64,000 nucleotides of DNA. It comes from Quillaja saponaria. Its lineage: Eukaryota > Streptophyta > Magnoliopsida > Fabales > Quillajaceae. The DNA is taken from positions 19,697,994 to 19,761,993 of the forward strand of contig CM055614.1 of NCBI GenBank assembly GCA_029379385.1. Reading direction: 5' to 3'. The notes below the pieces were generated by a model. The model was not told where the DNA came from, did no database searches, and saw only the letters and a list, made by a program, of their open reading frames with translations. Shown here one piece after another: positions 10,708 to 23,342 of the stretch (positions are counted from its first letter, which is position 1; the number at the start of each line of letters is the position of its first letter). A program made the translations under genes and the position numbers.

Positions 10708-12449
10708 TTTGATTCAGATATTGGTGACTTGGTTGTTATCTCTTAACGTGCTTTGTATCAGCAAATTAGAAACAAAAGTAACAGAGAATTGTATCAGAAA
10801 AAAGAAATTTAATTATTTTTACATTTCTTATATCTTATTTTTTGGGATAAGCATTTGCATATGTATTGGGCTTGCCCAGTAAATATGAGAAATGTATTAA
10901 TTTTGTTAGTTGCAAGCTTTCTTGCTTGTATTTGTCATAATTTATTTATTTATTTAAATGAGATTTGCGCCCTGCTAACTGTTCTTTTCCAGTGCATTTT
11001 GTCTAACCTGAGCTTTACTCTCTACCCTTAGACAAAGTTCTATGCAACTGTTTTTTTCTCCAACTTTGGTGAACACTCATAGCTAACCACTTAGATAATG
11101 AATCTTTGAGGGTTTGGCGATAACACCAGATTTCATTATGCTAATCATAGCACCTTGTTAACACTTTATTTTTTTGATATTTCACTTTGCCTACCAGAAA
11201 TTTACTCATTAACAGGTCCATAAAAAGCACAATGCTATAGAAGTGTACCCATTAGCCTCTTTAGACAGTTCTGTACAATTTTTTATTTTTATTTTTTTGT
11301 AACTTGTGGTCTACTTCTAAGACCAAGAAACATCAACAAAATTATTGTTTGGTCCTTGACGATAGGTCCTATCAATTTAACTTTGCAATTTTAATATAAA
11401 ATGTTGCGATTCTTTATCAATTGTGTACCTCTTATACTGGTTGATGCCTGGTGAGAAGGGAGAGCTTTTCAATTCTAGTTGAAACCCTTTAAGGATTTGG
11501 AAGTTTTCTTATGTGAGAGGAGTAATTTGCAAGATGATTCTCAGCAATTACAAAATGTGGACTTTTTTTTTATTTTTTTTAAGTTCCACAAAAAGTAATA
11601 AAAACGAAGAAGTTTCACGTTAGTTTTCATTAGGCATTTGTAATTAAATCACAGTAAAGTCACTCGTGGTGAAGATAACACATCTGCATGATTGTGATAT
11701 AGGGCTAAGTGAGTATTAGATCTCTAGAATTGGAGTAAGGTTGGCTTGTTGCCTTTCTATAAAAGGGGAAGTGAGACTTGGGGATTTTACATTGCTCTCT
11801 GCAATAAGTGAATCTTTCATTTCCCTGCCTATTTCACCCTGCCTCAGAATAAAAAGAAAAGTACAAAGCGAATTGCTCAGGCTTGAAAAAAAATCTAAAT
11901 AAAGGAGAAAATTGATGACAAAAATAAATTACACAATAAGTATTTGCTCCCTGCCACCGAGAGTTTAAATAAATTAATGCCAACCTCTCACACTGTATCA
12001 ATGATTTGACCGTTATTAACTAAACATTGAATTTGGATCTTCTCCTGTTCTGCGAAGAAAGATCTGTGAAGAGAGGTTGACAATAGAAAGAGTAAATTGT
12101 AATTTAATTATGTACACTGAAAGAGGAAGGAATGTTCTCTCCCTCTCCAAATATAACCCTCCCCAATACCGAAAATGATTCAAATTCATAACAGCTGTAA
12201 AGTAGAGAAATAAGTATGTGAAACATTGTAGTATGCCTTTCAGTTAGAATCATTTATGATCACCACACGGCCACGCCATAAGTTACAAATCTAACCATAG
12301 CATAACAATGCGTATTTGATGTATTATCCCTGTGGCTGTTTTGCTTCAACTAAGATGATAGCCTATATAGTATTTGAATTTTGTAGACTGTCCCATTGAA
12401 TTCGATACATAAAGAAAATATCATGTAAACGTAATCATAACTACCCTGC
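10708..12449. other. 3' flank of IleRS, no gene seen
   Basis: AT-rich sequence after the synthetase stop codon. It must contain the 3' UTR, but I cannot point to a single convincing poly-A signal. No open frame with recognisable similarity is present. Confidence 0.5.
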
Positions 12450-12689
12450 TTACAATATCAGAAATAGAGGATATGATGATTTCGATAGTAAAAAACAGAG
12501 CATATGTTCATGAACTTCATTGGAGATCAAATATCTGTTCAACCAAGCCACAATCAATATGGGTTCTGGAATATGTAGGGTACGCAGATTGTCGTTTGGT
12601 AGGCCACCAAATTGAGCAGATTGTTGTATCATTTGGATGGTATCCGGCTTCATTTTGAAGTTGTTAGCTTGAATTGTTAATTTTTGCAT
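12450..12689 (-). pseudogene. Ty3/gypsy gag relic
   Basis: The minus-strand translation has ANNFKMKPDTIQMIQQ followed by QFGGLPNDNLRTLH, which matches the conserved gypsy gag motif of the form NFELKP...Q FGG P EDPN H found in plant Athila/Tat elements. The similarity fades soon after, and no protease or polymerase follows. A gypsy-type primer-binding site lies upstream on the same strand (12952-12969), which supports a relic of one element. Confidence 0.65.
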
Positions 12690-12951
12690 ACCAAGTGGAG
12701 TCCTTACACTAGAAGGACAGCATAATACCCCAAGGACTTCGGCTCTTGGTCATGTTTGGCCATTGCTTTTAGTTCGCTTAAAACTTAGGGTCTTCGAGAG
12801 GTTCTTTTGATCTCGGGATCAAAAGGTACTAGTTCTAAGTTGCGGCTTTTTTGCATGCAATGTCCAAGGTTCACCTGAAAATACAAAAAATAAGGTTTTA
12901 ATTAAAACTAAGAAAACTTATTATTAATATTAACAATAAAGTAGAAATATT

Positions 12952-12969
12952 TCCCCAGCAACGGCGCCA
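12952..12969 (-). promoter_or_regulatory. Gypsy primer-binding site, probably tRNA-Asp type
   Basis: The minus strand reads TGGCGCCGTTGCTGGGGA, one base from the usual Athila/Tat primer-binding sequence. The LTR it belongs to should extend to the right from about 12970, but I cannot place its far end. Confidence 0.7.
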
Positions 12970-13610
12970 AAAACTTAACATGAATTTTGGTAATGCAAGC
13001 GCATGTTCATTTGCAAGTAATACAGTGATAGGAAGATAATATTCCTACGAGGAATTATACTATGATAATGCTAAGTACTACGATTTTTGGGATTAAATTA
13101 CAAGTAAATTTGAGATATAAGAATTATATGTGTTAATTGATATTATGGAATTATGGGTATATGCGTATTTGATGTCTTCACCTCAAGTTGGTTGTGTGTG
13201 AATTGCTAAATGTGTAGTGAATGAATCTTGTTAAATGGATTGTTAGATAAATTTGAAAGAAACCGTTAGTGAGTCACTTCAAATTATTAAACATGTTGAT
13301 GAAGTAGATGCGTGTGAGTGCCTCAAATTGGAAGAAATGGTTGGTATGTGTAGGATTGGGGAAGTGTTGTGTGAGCTTCCAAGTAAATTTACATGCTAAA
13401 TTTGGTGTGTTAATTTAAATGCTAAATTTGGTGAGTTAATTTACATGCTGAATTTGGTGTGTTAATATGCTGAAAATTGCTGGTTGTGATTACCTAAGTG
13501 ATTGGAAACCATGATATGTGAGATTACTTATTGATTATTGACTTGCTATGAGGATGACTAAAAAAAAAAAACTTGAAATGAAACATGTTTTGTGAATTAG
13601 TGATATGCAA

Positions 13611-13709
13611 ATACCCTAAGGTTTACCAAGATGGGTAAAGTGAATATCCTGAGGTTTGTCGAGATAGATAAAGTGAATACTTCGAGGTATTCAAAGGGAG
13701 AGTGTTGAA
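13611..13709 (+). repeat. 33-bp tandem repeat, three units
   Basis: Units begin atacccta at 13611, atatcctg at 13644 and atacttcg at 13677, each 33 bp apart, diverged but clear. They lie inside the internal region of a degenerate plus-strand gypsy element whose LTR begins at 14721. Confidence 0.75.
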
Positions 13710-13746
13710 GACTTGAGTACTAAATTATTATTATTATTTTTTGTAT

Positions 13747-13975
13747 AATGGTTAGAAATGGAATTGATGGATTGGATACTCTAGTTAGTGAGGGTGTGGT
13801 GCTGACTTATTATGACCTACAAGTACAATGGTTTGAATTGGAATTGAAGGATTGGATACTCTAGTTAGCGAGGGTGTAACACTGACTCATTGTGACCTAC
13901 GAGTACAATGGTTTGAATGAGAATTGACGGATTGGATGCCTAGTTAACAGGGCTGATATTGACTTTTGGGTTGTG
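13747..13975 (+). repeat. 80-bp tandem repeat, almost three units
   Basis: The segment gaattgaXggattggat recurs at 13761, 13841 and 13921, a period of exactly 80 bp, with shared flanking text such as ctagttag and gacctac. The third unit is partial and more diverged. Confidence 0.85.
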
Positions 13976-14112
13976 TAGCCATTTATTGCATTATGTCTTA
14001 AAGTACTCCATGTTTAATGCTTTATAATTATTTTTTTACAAATCACATTTCAAGAAATGCTTGCATTTATGATTTTATAAGAGATTTTTCCAATTAAAGT
14101 GTTTTACAAAGT

Positions 14113-14325
14113 ACTTAATGCCTACCTAGGACACCTTGTAGGTAACCATTTGTTACCTTACTGGTTGTTACATGAGTGATTGTTACCATACTTAATGCTT
14201 ACTTGGGACACCTTGTAGGTAAGAATTTGTTACCTTAGTGGTTGTTGCCTAAATGATTGTTACCTGAGTGACTATTACCTGGATGACTATTACCTGAGTG
14301 ACTGTTGCTTGAGTAATTATGGCTC
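14113..14325 (+). repeat. 77-bp duplication running into a 15-bp tandem repeat
   Basis: A unit starting acttaatgc at 14113 is repeated at 14190 (period 77). The second copy passes into about four 15-bp units of the form tgactattacctgag between roughly 14253 and 14320. Together with the 33- and 80-bp arrays this makes 700 bp of repeat-built sequence just before the polypurine tract. Confidence 0.75.
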
Positions 14326-14705
14326 GTGTAACTAGGCCTCAATATTTTTACTATTGTTTCTTTGGAAAGAAAAGAAAATGTTTTAAAACTTATTTATACA
14401 ATCATTATTTATCATCCAACATACTTATGTTTCCTCATTCAAAGTGCAATCATGCATTTACATATTTATTTAACTATATGTGATTATATAAGTAAAGCAT
14501 ATGAACAACCACATTATTGATACGATTGGCATGTTATCATCTGTAAAACACTTTTGGAAATGAACTATGTGTTCTAAGAATTTCAGAAATGGCATTATAT
14601 TCTTTCAAAGTAAATTTGGGCAGTAACTAAAAGAAAAAAAAATGAAGCCAATTTATATTACTTGTTTGATTAAGTTTTAAGTTGAATTTTGAGAACAAAA
14701 TTTCT

Positions 14706-14760
14706 AAAAGGGGGGAAGAATGTAATACCCTGGAATTTCAAAATGTTGTATGAATGCATA
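14706..14760 (+). repeat. Polypurine tract and start of a gypsy 3' LTR
   Basis: The purine run aaaaggggggaagaa at 14706-14720 is followed directly by tgtaataccc, the common beginning of plant Tekay/Del-type gypsy LTRs. The sequence just before it (ttttgagaacaaaattt) resembles the end of such polyproteins. The LTR must extend to the right, but its 3' end could not be placed. No intact coding region precedes it, so this is a relic or non-autonomous element. Confidence 0.7.
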
Positions 14761-16545
14761 TTTACATGTCTTTGTACTTATATTATTGTATACTTGTAAG
14801 TGTGCTTGAATTGTCTAAATTTTATGAAGCAATGATTCAATTGTGAGTAAATTTAGAGTTGTACTAATAAATTATATGGTAAGTGTTTAGAAATAACTAT
14901 AGTAATATTTTTGTGTTATTTGTTTGTAAGAATTGCAACTTATTGTCTTAATTGCAATATTGAAGTGAAAATGGATAAAAACTTTAATACTAGCATAAAA
15001 CTGTTCAATTAAATATATGACCTTTGTTCACTTAGATACTTATATCTTGTCATAAAAATGTTTAAACGTAATTCCAATTAATGTGTAAGAAAGGCCTTTA
15101 TTTAATTTGGTTACTCCCATTATTTTATCAAATCTAATGGTCCTCTTGATTAAATTTGTAATATCATATTTTGATATTCTTAGTTGGGCTAGGATATTAT
15201 TTAATTTTGTTTTGATCTTTAAGATAGCTTAACAAACCAAAACAAATTTAAATTACTGATTAACTATCGTTTACATCTCATGTAAATTCCTTAGTCCTCA
15301 GGTTGACATTATCTTTTTCATTTAATCAATTTAATTAACACCTAAGCTTAGCATTAAAAAACATAATAATCTTGACGGGGGCCCAACAAACTATTGTTTC
15401 TAATAAACTCCCAACTATTATTCTAATATATCATATATTCCATGGCATAACTGAGTTTCATGTACCACAGTAATGAGAGGCAACATGTTCATAAAATGTG
15501 ACTTAATAATTTAGAAGGAACTTTAATTGTGAGTAGGCTTGACTCCTAAGGAATCACTATGGCATGCATACATACATACATTCATAATGCATGACATACA
15601 ATATAACATACATATAAGTAAGCCATAAAAATAATAATCTAGGGGGAAGATTATGAACCATATGGTTTTCTCGACACTTGGGAAAATCATATTCTTAGAC
15701 TTGATATAGTTCCACCACATCAATTGCCTTCACTTTGTCATAATGTCTTCATCTTCATAAGCTCGAATTACAATTAAATTCAACTCTAACTAAATCCTAA
15801 ATCCTAAATCCTAAATCCTATGCGCTATTACATAATTTGTAAGAAATCTCGAGTTACATTCGAGAAGAGTTAGATGAGAAGGAAATTTACATAAGAGAAT
15901 AGGAGATAATGTAGGGCACATAGGCCATACATTCTAAAAATACCAAAACAAAACATATATTCAAAATGCGAGTGTGGTCCATCATGACCCTTATTCTAAA
16001 TATTCCACCTGTTATACATCATAATGCAAAACAAAGAATAATTTGATTGTTGATTACTTATGGATCAACATGCTATTAAATTAAATTTCAAGTACAAATA
16101 AAATATAATATAACCAATTCATTTACAATCCATTTCATTTTATGAATTTTCCCAAAATACCTATATTTCGGAGAATGCGCCTTTAAGCCTTGGATGTGTC
16201 ATGGCCTAGGTTGCACAAGCAGCCATGGCCCATGGCCTGCCTTACCTAAGTTGCATGCCCTAAAACCTTGTAAATTGAAACTTTTAGGGTTTGGAACAAT
16301 TCCAAAACCTAGAACTCTGTAAAATTCAATTTTACAAAATTTAGGGTTTGGAACAATTCCAAAACCTTAAACCCTAAGTTTTATATTTTAAGATTAGGAA
16401 TAATTCCAAAAACCCCAAAACTCTATATCCCTTTAGCACTTTTCATAAAAGGCACTTCTAAGCAAATCTAAAAATCATGTTTCAGGTGCTATGAACATCC
16501 ATAAAAATCAAGAATCATATACAATTAATTGAAATAAACCTGGAG
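14761..16545. other. Repeat-derived AT-rich DNA without genes
   Basis: Contains the body of the gypsy LTR and, towards the right, what looks like internal sequence of a minus-strand LTR element. Two small repeats stand out: about four copies of CCTAAAT at 15790-15820, and a 57-bp duplication carrying tttagggtttggaacaat at 16283 and 16340. No coding sequence was recognised. Confidence 0.55.
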
Positions 16546-17300
16546 GCTCTGATACCATTGTTAGGAAGTCTAGGAATTATGTGTCCTATGCATGTACAGT
16601 GGAATAATAATAATTTTCTCAAACCAAGAATATAGGCATTCAATTGATAATATAACATGAAAGCTAAAGATTAAACTAACCTCTTGAAGCTTTCTTGATG
16701 CAACTAGTATGATTGTTTAGCAAGGATGCTTGAAGGTCATCCACAAAATATGATCAACAATTAGTAAGCTATTCAAACGAATAAGCCTCTAATGAAATAG
16801 TTCACACAATTGATCGATTAAAACATTTTACCTTTTCTTAAAGGGTTAAAGGAATTAATTCACTCTTAGTATATGTGCTAGCTTCCACTTGGTTGAATCA
16901 TCAATGAAGGATTGTTTTTGAAGCAAAAACTCATTTGTTTCAAGGTTAGGGGTCATTGCTAAGAGGGAGGATTTTACAAGAACTCTTTCTTGTTTCTAAT
17001 CCTTGCTTGGTCAAATGTCATTAGTGTTTCTCACTTGTGATTGTCTTTTTCATGCTTGGTTGAAATCCCTTAGTGTTACATATATAGGTAGGACGACTAG
17101 GGTTTAGGTTTATAATCCTTCCATATTTTAGATTTCAAATAAACCTAAAGCCCAAAGCTCCTTTAGTAATTCATAATCGTATTATGATTTATGGGCCTTT
17201 AGACTCCTAGTGGCCTAAACCCAATTAGGGTTCCCACAAGACTTTTCTTACCTTTCAAGAAAACAAATCTTGCCATATATATGTACAGGTGACAATTACC
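16546..17300 (-). mobile_element. Copia-type primer-binding site and LTR, minus strand
   Basis: The minus strand carries TGGTATCAGAGC at 16546-16557, preceded (after one base) by a sequence ending CCTAACA, so an LTR begins at 16559 and extends right. A TATA-like ctatatatg lies in it near 17080. I could not fix the outer LTR end; it may reach the foldback arm at 17.35 kb. No polyprotein follows on the left, so this may be a large non-autonomous (LARD-like) element. Confidence 0.6.
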
Positions 17301-17344
17301 TTTTTACCCTTATGAGCTTGGAACTTAACTATTAATTCCAAGAC

Positions 17345-18450
17345 TCCATTAATCCTTCTAGATTCTTAACCTAAGTCAATTAAAATGTATTACCATTAGG
17401 TTCATATAACTGGAAATAGAGTTATTTCATATTATTTTACTCATTTATTTTAACTATGCTCTAGAGTTTTAGTTGATTTTTATTTTGTTTTTAATTAATT
17501 CCTAGTTAAAGTCCATATTGTACTAGGATGTTGAATCCAAGTTGATTTGGGCTAGGATTTAGGTGTTTTATATGAGTTCTAACTTATATTAACTTAGTTT
17601 ATGTGTTTGAAAGGTTTAATACTTAAAAGAGTCCTATTAGAAGTCATATTGGAGGTGAATTCGGGCTGAAAATCGTAAAATAGCATATTGCTGCCAAAAG
17701 CCTCTGTGATGCGACGCCCAGAGGGTGAGAGCTACGGCACCAAAGGTAGTGCTAAGGCATCCAGGACATGGGTGCTACGGCTCCAGTGCCATTGCCAAAG
17801 TCCAGTACGTTGATTTTCTCAGCCGACTTCAGCATTGCAATGCTAGGCTTCAATGCTGTAGCACTGTCCTGATAAACAATCCGAATTGGACTCAAATTAA
17901 GGGTTTTAAAGCCTATTTAAAGGGAGTGACTTGGGGATTCATAACACACAGTTAAGTTAAGATTTTCTAGAGAAAAGGGAGCCATCAAAAGTGTTGGACC
18001 TTGGTAGTGGCACTGGCATCGTGGCCCCTATGTTATAGGCACCTCAGCATTGCCCTTGGTGCTACAGCTTTCACTCTCTGGGTGCTGCAGCACAGGGGCT
18101 TCTGGCAGCAACATGTTATTTTTTCATTTTGAGCTCATATTCACCTCTAATTTGACTTCCAATAGGACTCCTTTAAGCATTGAACCTTTCTAAACACAAA
18201 AACTAAGTTAATTTAAGTTAGAACTCTTATAAAACACCTAAAATCCTAGCCCAAATCAACTAGGATTCAACATCCTAAGTACAATATGGACTTTAACTAG
18301 GAATTAATTAAAAACAAAATAAAAATCAACTAAAACTCTAGAGCATAGTTAAAATAAATGAGTAAAATAATATGAAATAACTCTATTTCCAGTTATATGA
18401 ACCTAATGGGTAGTACACTTTAATTGACTTAGGTTAAGAATCCAATTATA
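17345..18450. repeat. Large foldback: ~460-bp inverted repeat arms
   Basis: The left arm (about 17345-17815) and right arm (about 17990-18450) are inverted copies of one another, separated by about 175 bp. Matching markers include gattcttaacctaag (left) against its reverse at about 18430, caagttgatttgggctagg against cctagcccaaatcaac, and tgctgccaaaagcc against ggcttctggcagca. Small indels break the arms. The right arm is also the start of the tandem duplication that follows. Confidence 0.85.
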
Positions 18451-19751
18451 TGAACCTAATAGGTAGTACACCTAAAATCCTAGCCCAAATCAACTAGTAC
18501 AATATGAACTTTAACTAGGAATTAATTAGAAACTAAAGAAAAACTAACTAAAACTGTAGAATATAGCTAAAATATATACGTAAAAGAATATGAAATTCTA
18601 TTTTCAAGAATTTTTAGTTTTTTCATATGTTGACAATTAACATAATTGGATACTTCCTAAGAAGTATGGTTAAATTAAAACACTTTTAATTTAATTTTTC
18701 TTTTACTAACCCAACCAACTTACATTCATAGATCAAGATTGACATCAAATAATGTATCATGACCACCTAAGTACAAGCAAAGTTATGATCATTGATCAAA
18801 ATTTTCAATGCTTGGTTACCATGTAATTCAATCCTTTCATCAAACAAATCCCGAGTTAGACATAGGGCATGAATTCTAGTGTTAACCCTATCTGTGTCTA
18901 AATCCATTAGTACTTGAAACCAAATTTACGATTTCTTCATCAACAAGATTCAAGAAAATACTTTTTTTAATCTCTTGCACTTTGCAAATATTTTCTAAAC
19001 AAGACATACTTGTCTCTAGAGGCCATGATGATATTTGTCTTCTTTATTGAGGATGATGAAATTCTTTGTCTATCATTTAACTACTTTCATATGCTTCACT
19101 ACATGTCCAATAATCACCCATGTATTATCTTTATTACAAGATAAGAGGAATGACATCAAGACATATAGATTCATATGTAAGGTAATAAGATGATCTTAAG
19201 TTAAATGATCGCTTACAAGCCAATGTTTTAAGAACTTCCATTGACACATGAGTAAAGACTCCAGATGGTTTCTCGTGTTGGGTTAATTCAGTGTACTTGT
19301 TCAACTAACAAGCACCCATATATTTGTCTCAGCATCACCTTGCTTGTATTTTATGAGATCACTTACTTTCTTTATAAAAGAATGACACAACACATGTTAG
19401 TCTTGAAGAATCATCAATATCCCTATTCTTGATGATTCATTGACAAGGAATATTTTATAATAATACTTTATCTATGTCATATACTAACAAAAACCAGGTG
19501 CTTCTAAGAAAATCATCGGAAAAGGAGACATATGAGATGACAATGCCTCTTATACAAGAGTAGACCTGACAAATTCTATCAATTGAAGTGGCCAATGCAA
19601 CCAACTATCAACCATCGTTGATTGGGTTTCCAAGACTATGGTTTTCATCCCATACACAGCAGGAACTGGCTCCAGAATACCATGCCTAAGAACAGAAGTA
19701 TGTGACACATCCTAAAGTGTGTTTTTATTTAAATAAAGCTCTAGGACAGAA

Positions 19752-20054
19752 CTAGGGGCCTTGCAAATTAGCATGTCCTAACATGACAAAAAGATCATCG
19801 TCATCCTTTACTTTGATAGGACTGTATTGGATTGAATTATTCAAGACATTAGGATGTGGGCAAATAATAGTCAAGTGCTTTATTCTTCTATCAACATGTA
19901 AGGTTTTGCACAATTGAACATAAAATAGTACATACTTCATACTCATTAGTACACGAAAGCACTTAATTGGAGGGAAATTATATTCAATCCTACTAGGGCC
20001 TAAAATAATTTCACCATTCATGTAACACAAGATTGATATTTTTGGCACATTCAA
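19752..20054 (-). pseudogene. Mutator-like transposase N-terminal fragment, copy A
   Basis: The 100-residue frame includes ISILCYMNGEI, RIEYNFPPIKC, KTLHVDRRIKHLTIICP and a DDDDLFVML stretch. It is a relative of the frame at 58744-59046 in the same window, which lies at the N-terminus of a Mutator-like transposase. The rest of the transposase is missing, so this is a remnant in an internally deleted element. Confidence 0.7.
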
Positions 20055-20217
20055 AGTCTCCCAAAAAAAAAGAAGTTATTATCCATAAACTTTCTTGAAT
20101 TTTGTAATTATCATCAAACCCATATCTTTCATATAAACCAAAATTACTAATAAAACTTAGTTTTAATAAAAATCATGAAGACTAATAACCTTTAAAAATA
20201 CTAAGTACATTAATTAT

Positions 20218-20562
20218 CATAAAATTCAGGGATTTAGGTCCTCTAGAATTCCTAGAATTTCTTTAAAATCTCAACCATCCAAATAATTTATGATTAAAAT
20301 TAGAATTAGAATTAGGGTTAAGGTTAGGATTAGACTTAGGGTGAGGGTTAGCTTTAAGCTTAGGATTTAGAATAAAAATAGAGTGTATTTTTAATACAAT
20401 ATTTAATTAATTAATTAATTAAAATAATAGAACTTAAAATTAAATTATTTTGATGGTTGAGATTTAAAAAATAGTTTGAATGGCTAAGATTAAAGGAATT
20501 ATAGGAATTCTACTAATAAAAAATTCTAAAAGAGCTGGATTCAAAATTCATAATCATTGTAG
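20218..20562. repeat. MITE-like element with telomere-like core (in copy A)
   Basis: The left part (tctagaattcctag..., aatctcaaccatccaaataa) and right part (ttattttgatggttgaga..., ggaattctactaataaaaaattctaaaagagc) are inverted repeats of roughly 60-100 bp. The centre at about 20300-20358 is a run of variants of TTAGGG/TTTAGGG. No coding capacity. A second copy sits at 23343-23642. Confidence 0.65.
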
Positions 20563-20569
20563 CTTATCT

Positions 20570-21090
20570 TAAAACCAATATTTTAATAAAACCACTGATT
20601 ATAATAAAATCGCTAATTACCTTTAAAAAAAAACCATCAAGACACTAATTATCATAAAAATATCTATTTTATAAAATCCCTAAAATCATTGATTACCTTA
20701 AAAATACTAATTATTATAAAACTACTAATTCATACTAACTATCTTAAAATCACTAATTACCTTAAAAATACTAATTACATTAATTATCATAAAATCCCTA
20801 ATCATAATAATTATCTTAAAACCTATATTTTAATAAAACCACTAATTATCATAAAATCCGTAATAACCTTTAAGATACTAATTACATTAATGATCATAAT
20901 CATATTAATTATTAGTATTATCTTACAACTTGTATTTTCATAAAAGTACTAATCATCATAAAATCATAGTTATCTTAAAGACACTAATTACACTAAATAT
21001 CATAAAATCCATAATTACTATAAGTACACTAATTATTATAATTATTTTAAAACTAATATATATATTTTTAAATTACTAATAATAATAAAT
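20570..21090. repeat. Degenerate AT-rich array (ctaattaX / atcataaaatc units)
   Basis: Loose repetition of units such as ctaattaccttaaa and taattatcataaaatcc, with irregular spacing. A similar AT-rich block stands upstream of the larger Mutator element at 59050-60720, in the same relative position, suggesting it belongs to this transposon family rather than being random low-complexity DNA. Confidence 0.6.
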
Positions 21091-22879
21091 TATAAGAACA
21101 CATAACCGGTACATGGGGCAGAGAAAGAGATTCTTCACTTGTTGCAAAACTACAGTTTAGACTGTCTATTTCATCCAATCGCATGTCCTTGAACCTATTT
21201 ACATTATCATGCTTTTGGTTGAAACTATAAACTTGTTTTCCTCCTTGTGCTCAAACCCATTTACATTAGCATTTTAACTGTCACAAATTTGCCAGGTGAA
21301 GAGAAACTAAGCCGACTAAGCTTAAACTTACATGCAGTAATAGAGAAATTGGTGAGGAGGATGCTAGCTTTTATCCAATAGGCGCCCATGCTCTAGGTGC
21401 CTCAGCACTACCTCTGGTGCCATAGCTCTCACCTTCTGGGTGTTGCAGCACAGGGGCATCTAGCAGCAACATGTTGTTTTGTGATTTTAAGCCCTATATT
21501 CACCTCCAATTTAACTTCTAACGAGAATCTTTAAAGCATTAAACCTTTCAAACACATAAACTAAATTAATATAAGTTAGAACTCATAAAAAACACCTAAA
21601 TTCCTAGCCCAAATCAACTAGGATTCAACATCCTAGTACAATATGGACTTTAACTTGTAATTAATTAGAAACTAAAGAAAAACTAACTAAAACTGTAGAA
21701 TATAGCAAAAATATATGAGTAAAAGAATATGAAATAACTATATTTCCAAGAGTTTTCAGTTTTCTCATACATTTACAATAAACGTAACTGGATACTTCTT
21801 AAGAAGTACAATTAAATTAAAACACTTTTAATTTAACTTTGGTTTTACTAAACCAAATAACTTACATCCATAGATCAAGATTAACTTCTAGCAATGTATC
21901 ATGACTACCAAAGTACAAGAGAAGTTATGATCATTAATCAAACATTTCAGTGCTTGGTTACCGTGTAATTCAATCATTTCATTAAACATATCCCGAGTTA
22001 GACATAGGGCATGAATTCTAGTGCCAACCATATCTGTATCTAATCCATTAGTACTCGAAACCAAGTTTCCGATTTATTCCTTAAAGAGATTCAAGAAAAT
22101 ACTTTTCTTAATCTTTTTCACTTTGCAAAGATTTTCGAAGCAAGACATACTTGTTTCTAGAGGCCATGAGATATTCATCCTTTTATTAAGGATGATGAAA
22201 TTCTTTGTCTATCATTCAACTACCTTTATATGCTTCACTACATATCCAATAATCACCTATGTATTATCTTTATTACATGGTAAAGGGAATGACATCAAGA
22301 CACATAGATTCATATGTAAGGTAATAAGATGATCTCAAGTCAAATGATAGTTTACACGCTAACGTTTTAAGAACTTCTATTGACACATGAGTAAAGACTC
22401 CAGATGGTTTCTAGTGTTGGGTTAATTTAGTGTACTTGTTCAACTAACAAGCACCCATATATTTGTCTCAGCATCACCTTGCTTATAGTTTATGAGATCA
22501 CTACTCTCTTTATAAAAGAATGACATAGCACATGTTAGTCTCGAAGAATCATCAATATTCATATTCTTGATGATTTATTGACTAGGAATATTTTATAATA
22601 ATACTTTAGGTGCTTCTAAGAAAATCATTAGAAAATGAGACTTATGAGATGACAATGCCTCTCATACAACTGGAGACCTAACAAATTCTACCTCTCGATT
22701 CAACTGAAGCGATTCAACTGAAGCGGTCAATGTACCCAACTATTAACCATTGTTGATTGGGGATTACGGTTTTCATCCCATACACATCAGGAACTAATTC
22801 GAGCCTACCATGCCTAAGAATGGAAGTCTGTGACACATCCTAAAGTGTGCTTTTCTTTAAATAAAGCTCCAAGGCTAAA

Positions 22880-23190
22880 CTAGGGGCTTTGCAAATTAGC
22901 ATGTCCTAACATGACAAAAAAATAATCGTCATCCTTTACTTTGATAGGACTGTACTGGATTGAATTATTCAAGATATTGGGATGTAGGCAAATAATAGTC
23001 AAGTGCTCCATTCTTCTTTCAACATGTAAGGTTTTGCATAACTAAACATAAAATAGTACATACTTCATACTCATTAGTACATGAATGCACTTAACTAGAG
23101 GATAATTATATTCAATCCTACTAGGGCCTAAATTAATTTCACCATTCATGTAACACAAGATTGATATTTCTGCCACATTCAAAGTCTCTA
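22880..23190 (-). pseudogene. Mutator-like transposase N-terminal fragment, copy B
   Basis: Counterpart of the frame at 19752-20054, with ISILCYMNGEINLGPSRIEY conserved, but the frame is broken by a stop after YVLFYV. The flanking order is the same as in copy A. Confidence 0.65.
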
Positions 23191-23342
23191 AAAACAAAAA
23201 GTTACTATGCATAACTTTATTGAATTTAGTAATTATCATGAAACCCAAATCTTTCATATATAAACTAAAATTACAAATAAAACTCTTAGTTTTAATAAAA
23301 ATCATGAAGACTAATAACCTTGAAAATACTAATTACATTAAT

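Larger units (their letters stand above)
18010..20565. repeat. Segmental duplication, copy A
   Basis: Copy A matches copy B (21370-23645) along nearly its whole length with frequent substitutions and small indels. Shared markers are atcccgagttagacataggg, the Mutator N-terminus fragment and the terminal MITE. Copy A has about 220 bp extra near 18.24-18.47 kb, where a stretch beginning cacctaaaatcctagccc is itself partly duplicated. Offset from copy B is about 3.13 kb over most of the length. No intact gene is present. Confidence 0.88.

Noticed and set aside
22021..22332. 103-codon frame in copy B
   Set aside because: Not conserved as a frame in copy A, so probably open by chance.
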